This document shows positions 58,160 to 64,000 of a stretch of DNA of 64,000 bases, piece after piece. This DNA is from Pictodentalium vernedei (taxonomy: Eukaryota; Mollusca; Scaphopoda; Dentaliida; Dentaliidae), in assembly GCA_031216915.1 (NCBI GenBank), contig CM062290.1, positions 253,958,581 through 254,022,580 on the forward strand, written 5' to 3'. Within the stretch, counting starts at the first letter, position 1, and every line of letters starts with the position of its first letter. Below the pieces are notes generated by a model. That model saw nothing but the letters and a program-made list of their open reading frames with translations. It had not been told where the DNA came from and searched no databases. A program made the translations under genes and the position numbers.

Positions 58160-59250
58160 TGGTTAGAACTGGTTTTCGTGAACGCGAAGATCATAAGTGC
58201 GTTTCTGACGTAGTTGCATCTTATTGATATTGTCCCTTGCAAGTTCGTGGGCAGTCGAGAGAGATTCTTGTAACTGAGTTACCCATTTGTCAGGGGGTAA
58301 TTTGGTGTTTTGGTTGGTGCCGAATAACAAATCAGCAGGTTGCAGTAGCTCCCTACCAAACATCAATCTATTTGGCATATATCCTGTGGTTCTATTCACT
58401 GTAGAGTGCAGGGCCATAGCCAGTTGAGGTAGATCCCTGTCCCATTCCAGGTTTTCATTCTCCATAGAACACCTTATCATTTGTAGAATAGTCCTGTTAT
58501 AACGTTCAACTTGGCCATTTGATGAAGGAAGATAAGGCGTGGTTCTTTTCTTAGCAATCTGTACCATGTCACAAAGAGCTGAGAACAAGGTACTTTGAAA
58601 ATTACTGCCTTGATCTGTAAAAATTTCCAGTGGACATCCAAAAGTGACGATAAAATGAATGATAAATTTCTTAGCTACACTGATGGCTTGCTGATCAGGA
58701 AGTGCTGCAGTTTCTACCCACTTAGTGAACTGGTCAATCATGAGTAGTATATACTTATTTCCATTTGTGCTGATTTAGAAAGGGCCTAAAATGTCCAATT
58801 GAATTCGCTCTAAAGGAAAACCAGCATGAAATGATTTAAGAGGAGCCTTAGCTGTCAGCATAGCTTTCTTATTGAGATTATAAGCTGTATAGGATTTGAC
58901 ATAGTCGATATAGTCCCTTGCCATGTTGTACCAGAAGAATGATCTTTTCAGCCGAGAGAGGGACCTGAAGATTTGATGTTGTGACACATGTGTAAAGCCT
59001 CTTCTTGTAATTTCTTCGGAGTAATCAAAAGATTATAGACTTCAGGTGGTTTTTCCCATTGATAAAATAATATACCATTTTCAATTTTAAGTTGATCCTT
59101 ACATAACCATATGGCTTTGGTTGCAGGGCTTTGAAGGTATAGTTCCTGATGGTTGGGAGGGGTACCATTTTCTTTCCATAACAAAACAGTTCTCACATCC
59201 TTATCAGCTAACTGGAATTCTCGAATCTGTGTAGGTGTATAGGCATTCAA
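58160..59250 (-). pseudogene. Ty3/gypsy integrase part
   Basis: The zinc-binding region (59250-58950) precedes FPLERIQLDILGPF, MIDQFTKWVETAALPDQQAI, CPLEIFTDQGSNFQSTLF and SSNGQVERYNRTILQMI, the integrase catalytic core. VNRTTGYMPNRLMFGRELLQ follows near its end. Confidence 0.9.
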
Positions 59251-59329
59251 CCAGTTAATTTCTAAAACATTGACTTGTGTACCTACATAAATCAGGTAAA
59301 TCTTCAGAGTCTTATTCAGGATTTGAAGA

Positions 59330-59878
59330 CTAGATGTGTCGCAGAGCTAGTGGAATTATATGATCCACATCATCCTCAAACCAACTCCAATGATAATGAG
59401 CCCTTTTGCAGTGATGATAGCCTCCACATGGCAATGATTCTAGTGATGAGCCAGCTGTATAGCATTCACAGTGATTGTCTGACAATGGTAATCGAGACGG
59501 CGAATCAGCATTTGAATGCTTTTTACCGTCCCGATGAACTATCGTCATGTCAAACTGAGAAAGTTCTTCTAGCCATCGTGCCAATTGTCCCTCGATGTGC
59601 TTAAATCTCATTAGCCATACAAGGCTTCCCTGATCAGTCCTTAAAATGAATTTACGGCCAAGCAGATAGTGTCGAAAATGTCAACAAAATTTTACCACCA
59701 CCAATAGCTCTTTTCTGGTGGTACAGTATTTTCTTTGTTGCTTGAGCAAAATGTGACTTGCATAACAGATTACCTTTGTTTCTGAACCTTGAATCTGTGA
59801 CAATTCAGCTCCTATTGCATCTCCAGAGGCATCAGTACCCAGAACGAAAAGGCCATTTGGGGATGGATAAGCTAACAC
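59330..59878 (-). pseudogene. Ty3/gypsy RNase H part
   Basis: FVLGTDASGDAIGAELSQIQ and VICYASHILLKQQRKYCTTR followed by EGQLARWLEELSQFDMTIVH and RDGKKHSNADSPSRLP are the RNase H blocks in the usual order. Confidence 0.88.
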
Positions 59879-59973
59879 AGGGGTGATGTCATTACAGATT
59901 TCAGAGTGTCAAATGCTAGCTGATGTTCAGAATTCCAAAGAAAGCCCCCTTTTGTATGTGACAACTCGAATAA

Positions 59974-60922
59974 TTAAGTGGTGAGATTAGCAAACCCCTG
60001 AATATGATCCTGGTGGTAGTTAATGAAACCCAGGAATAACTGTAGCTGTACGTGAGTTTTTGGAATAGGCTGGTTTAAGACAGCTTCAATTTTACTTGGG
60101 GCAACAGACACTCCATTTTGGCTTCCTTTTTTACCAAGAAATTCAACCTCTTTTTTGAAAAGCTCACACTTTTTTGGTTTGAACTTTAGGTTTGCTTCTC
60201 GGAATCTTGAAAACACTATTTCTAAATTTTCGAAAGCACTCTCAAAATATTTGCCAAGGATAATTATATCGTCCAAATACACTAATAATTTTTGCCATGT
60301 TAAGCCCCTTAAAACAAGTTCCATAGCCCTCTGACATGTGGCGTGGGCATTACAGAGACCCATGCCCATTCTAGTATGCTCAAACAACCTGTAGCGGGTT
60401 ATGAAAGCTGTTTTTTTTTCTATCACTTGGCTTAAGTGGTAACTGATAGTACCCAGGGGCCATGTCAAGGGTAGAGAAGAATTGAGTGTCAAAACGTGTG
60501 TTGAGACAATCCTCAATGTTCGGTAAGGGGAAGCAATCTTTCACTGTTTTCTCATTTAAAGCCCTATAATCAATGCACCACCTGACCGAACCATCCTTTT
60601 TCCGAACTAGTACTGGGGACGATGCCCAATCAGAAGTTGACGGCTGAATAACCCCAGAATCGAGCATTTTTTGAACATGTTGTTTTTCTTGTTCTTGGAA
60701 TGAAATGGGGGTCCTTCTTAATTTATGTTTCACAAGTGGTTCATTGCCAGTATTTATTTCATGCCACACCGCTGGAAAACAACCTAAATCCAAGTCATGC
60801 CTTGTGAAAATGTCACCGTAATTCATCAAAAGAAAACCAACACGTAAAGATTGCTGAACCGAGAGATTTCCTATGCTTTGATCAAATAACTCTTTTAAAT
60901 GAGAAGGCATGTCTACTTTCAT
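59974..60922 (-). pseudogene. Ty3/gypsy reverse transcriptase part
   Basis: HKLRRTPISFQEQEKQHVQK, SDWASSPVLVRKKDGSVRWC, IDYRALNEKTVKDCFPLPNI, DTQFFSTLDMAPGYYQLPL and LVYLDDIIILG appear in order. They are the RT motifs through the YLDD catalytic box. Confidence 0.9.
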
Positions 60923-61199
60923 TTTTGTTAAAAGATCTTAAGGATCCTTAACCCCAGAACTACTTTGATATTCATTAGTCTACCAAGAACACAGAATGAA
61001 AATCATTTTCAGTTGAATCAAAAATTTCATGAGCCGATTCTGCATTACCAATATGTAAGCCTTTTTTGAATTGAACATAATGATTTGTGTCATTGATAAC
61101 CTGCATGGCAGACTTTTGACCTGTTCCAATCACAGCGGACAACAACATACCTTTGTATTGGGAAATTGGCTCAACAACAAAATGATCTGGCAAAGACTG

Positions 61200-61630
61200 T
61201 TTTATTGAAACTGACACTGACCCATATGAATTTGGTGGAATAACAATACTTTTAGATACTTCAACTCGAGAAATTGTGCTATCTGAGCCAGCAGCACCAT
61301 TATATTTGTTTTCAAGGAAGCAGAAATGACCTCCCCCTCCACATCAATGTTATTGTTCCTCAGATTCAGAATACAATTATTCTCCACTAAGAAATCCAAT
61401 CCGAGAATCATCTGATCCCCTGGAAGTGACGTAACACAAACATCCCAAACAAAGTCATACTACCCACTTGAAATTCTACATCAGGAAATATTTTACCTAA
61501 CAAGGCTTGACCCGAAATGCCTCTGAGTCGAACAAATTTGGTGGGTAATCTACCAGGGAAACATTCATAAAAATATTTTTCATCCATGAGGGTCAACATA
61601 CCAGCAGTATCTACAATGGGCAATGGCTGA
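61200..61630 (-). pseudogene. Ty3/gypsy protease part
   Basis: Aspartic-protease features: an active-site loop region near 61610 followed by MDEKYF, and MILGLDFLVENNCILNLR near 61400, the flap-to-C-terminal block of retropepsins. Confidence 0.8.
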
Positions 61631-61858
61631 AAGTTTGCAATTATTTACAAGTACATTTATAACTAAGGTGTTACCATTAACCCTCTGAATGACAATTTCC
61701 TCTAAGCTTCAAGATTTAAGAGGCCTGATGGGATTGGATCGAAGCGTTGGCCTTCACACTTAACCCTGGCTCGTTTCCTGCTTTTGAAGGACTAAACTGA
61801 CTTGTTTGCACCCCCTGGTTTGGCACAGGGGAACTGAAATTTCCAAAAGGCTGCTGGC

Positions 61859-62934
61859 TAAGTCTGTCACGATATGAATTTTCATAATCGATTATTTTGT
61901 CATAAAAATCGACGGTTATTCGATTATTTATGGTTAATATTTCTGACTCGTTTCCTAGAACTTCGTCTGTGAAATAACTTGGGAGGTGTTAAAAATTAAA
62001 ATATCCTAATCGTAAATGAAGCAAACGAACACCAAACCTTGACAAAATTGACAAAACAGAATCTACATCGCATAGATTCAAACGTCAAATCATAGAAAAA
62101 TGCATACTAAACTCACTAATGGCCCCATCCGCGCCCAATGTGTAATGATTATGAATTTAGCCTTAGGGAATGTCAAGTCAACAAAGCTTTACACGTGGAA
62201 ATGAAACTTCCGTTTGCGGTACGTCGGAGAACAAAATAAATCATCATACTTTAAAAATAACATGGCATTTAAAAGTTTTTCCCTCTTTACTTTCCGTATG
62301 TTAAAATTGCTTATCAAGTATCAAATTGATAAAAACAAAAACAACTCAACACTCGACGATGTCTTATTGGCAAGGAATACAATGTAGCCATTGACAGTAA
62401 GGCATCATCGAGAGTTGATGTTATTTTTGTTAAATTGTTATCACCGCTAATGGCAGTGAGCCACCGATGCTGGGACCGGAAAGTTTGGCCCATGAATGAT
62501 AATGATTCAGCCCCTGTTCAGTGTGAAAATGCTTTCCCTTTGGGGGCTTGATACTCGGCAGAAGAATACAACCTCGTAACAACGTTGATTTTTTTTTTGG
62601 TGGGTCACATGACTCACATCAAAGGAATGAGAAGTATTGGGAACTTAGTGATCACGCATACGGTGATGACTGGATTTCGGTTAATTTTAACTCGTGTGTG
62701 CCACGACTTGAAGCTATATATTGGTTTTATGTTTTAACCCCGTTCACACAAACATTTGTTGTCGAAAAAGGTCCTTTATGTGAAACAATAGCTTGTGAAT
62801 GAATATTTCCCCTTTGTTTAACAAAAAGGTATGACAGCACATGTCCAGTCAAATAATCGATCATTGAAAAAAAAACGTCGATTATGACCTCAATCGACGG
62901 TTGATCGATTTTTCGATCATTCGTGACAGCCTTA
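61859..62934. mobile_element. hAT-like element inserted in the Ty3/gypsy gag region
   Basis: CTGCTGGC at 61851-61858 and 62935-62942 is an 8-bp target duplication. Ends are TAAGTCTGTCACGA and, from the right on the other strand, TAAGGCTGTCACGAATG, followed by AT-rich ATCGATT motifs on both sides. An 8-bp duplication with GGCTGTCACGA-type ends fits hAT. The 1076-bp interior has no transposase and includes an imperfect hairpin (62337-62427, CAACTCAACACTCGACGATG / CATCATCGAGAGTTGATG). Confidence 0.85.
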
Positions 62935-62942
62935 CTGCTGGC

Positions 62943-64000
62943 ATGACTCCTTCCAAGAAGGTGAAAGTTTCAAAGGTGATGGTTGTCTCCAAGTCGCTGA
63001 AGCTCCACCTGAGCCTCGAGGTGAACCAGGCATTCTCAATGGAGGTGCTGAATTATATTGCTTACCAAAATTATTGTAAGGAGTGTTAGACTGTGGGCGT
63101 GGAAATTGCTCCCATTTTTGATTTGGACCTCTATAAGAATTGCCCTGAGAAAATCTATCAGGATTTCTGAATTGGGGATTTTGATTTTAATACTGAGGAT
63201 GTTGATTTGGATTTTGTTTGTTATTTTGCATTACTATTTGGGCAAGGTCCTCTATTAATCCTCTCATTTGTCTTAATTCTTTTCCTATATCAATAAAATC
63301 TGAATTATAAGTGGCTTGATCTACATCATACTCATCAATTGGTGATTTAGTATTATCATTGAAAGAAACGTGTCTTTGAGAAAATTTTAGCTGCGGTAAC
63401 CAAATAAGGCTCTTCGATTGGCTATCGAAGTTTTAACACACTTTAACACAGCATTCATAGTCATGGGCTCCTTTTCCATAGCTTACTTTGCTGCTTCCTT
63501 ATCTCGACAACCCTTAAGAAAGGCTTCCGTTGAGATCTGGTGGATGGTGTTCTTATCACTATTTTTGTAACCATCCATAGTTAAGAAATGAACACCTTGT
63601 GAGTATTCTTCTAACGTTTCATTTTCGTATTGCTTTATGAATTGAAGCTGACGTCTAGCTGAGACAGGAGCTTCTTTACGACTGAATCATTGTTTAAGCT
63701 CATCTTTCACTGTTTTGAAATTATAATGTAGCTGCATGGTGTGTACATATTCCAATGCAGTATCTTTAAGGCAATCAGTCAGTCTATTTACCTTTTTATG
63801 TCTATTCCAGCCCCTCCTATCAGCAATTCTGTCAAATTGAAAAATAAAGGGTTCCAAATTTTATCACCTGAAAACAGGCATTTTAGGCCGTAACAGACTC
63901 TTACTTCGATCTTGACTGTGATGTCTGTCAGATCGTTCCGAGGAAGAACAATCCTCGGATCCTTATTCAGCAGAACTGGAATTGTATTTACCTTGGTTTG
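62943..64000 (-). pseudogene. Ty3/gypsy gag part (continues past the window)
   Basis: Minus-strand reading shows RKEAPVSARRQLQFIKQYEN, TLEEYSQGVHFLTM and EAFLKGCRDKEAA, a typical Ty3/gypsy capsid-domain block. An N/Q/P-rich stretch follows at 62943-63250. The remaining gag-to-protease link lies at 61630-61850, on the other side of the hAT-like insertion. Confidence 0.8.

Larger units (their letters stand above)
57590..64000 (-). mobile_element. Ty3/gypsy LTR retrotransposon fossil (5' part beyond the window)
   Basis: Minus-strand order gag, protease, RT, RNase H, integrase, tail, which is the Ty3/gypsy gene order. Gag continues to the right edge, so the 5' LTR is outside. No LTR can be delimited inside the window. 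Domain similarity is clear throughout, but the coding sequence is interrupted roughly ten or more times, so it is a moderately old, inactive copy. An hAT-like element (61859-62934) sits in the gag region. The clade cannot be fixed by eye. Confidence 0.92.

Noticed and set aside
59275-59604. Plus-strand gene of 109 codons
   Set aside because: It is the opposite strand of the Ty3/gypsy RNase H to integrase region, whose minus-strand motifs are clear.

Overview
The window is intron- and transposon-rich animal DNA. It holds LINEs of the L1/Tx1 group, a Penelope-like element, Tc1, TTAA-target and hAT-type transposons, a Ty3/gypsy fossil, microsatellites and long poly-C/G runs, plus two exons of a GMC-oxidoreductase gene with GT-AG introns. 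A marine invertebrate (mollusc, hemichordate or cephalochordate type) fits best. I cannot name the species. The only clearly host-coding sequence is the GMC gene.

Layout. 1-26868: at least five tandem copies of a 4.57-kb unit, two with internal deletions. The fifth is split by a 5.2-kb LINE (13-bp target duplication) and a 3.1-kb TTAA-flanked DNA transposon. Each full unit carries a tRNA-like stretch with A and B boxes and an exon-like block with intact splice signals. 26875-27596: a 720-bp foldback element. 27629-33416: a Penelope-like element (PLE) whose ends are long inverted repeats shared with that foldback. It consists of a 5'-truncated inverted copy followed by a longer copy with a separate OTU-protease ORF upstream of the RT/GIY-YIG ORF. 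The right end runs into a 100-N assembly gap.

33517-36480: intergenic DNA with a heptamer array (GCGATTG/GCGAATG) and a small MITE. 36966-39882: exons 1 and 2 of the GMC gene on the + strand. Intron 1 holds a MITE with a nested hairpin, and an inverted copy of exon 1 enclosed by short inverted repeats. 40000-50550: transposon graveyard with a 715-bp foldback (9-bp target duplication), a 335/179-bp tandem array, a very decayed L1/Tx1 LINE and a pogo/Tigger-like remnant. 51268-54293: a Tc1 copy whose transposase start is hit by an 8-bp-TSD element, followed directly by a long-TIR TTAA element. 55848-64000, minus strand: a broken Ty3/gypsy fossil with gag (split by an hAT-like insertion), protease, RT, RNase H and integrase, followed on the same strand by a zinc-finger plus TatD-like ORF.

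The most promising novelties are the OTU-carrying, inverted-repeat-bounded PLE with its foldback derivative, the zinc-finger/TatD ORF behind the Ty3/gypsy pol, and the captured inverted exon in the GMC gene's own intron. All calls are by reading only. Family names rest on motifs, inverted repeats and target duplications seen in the sequence.
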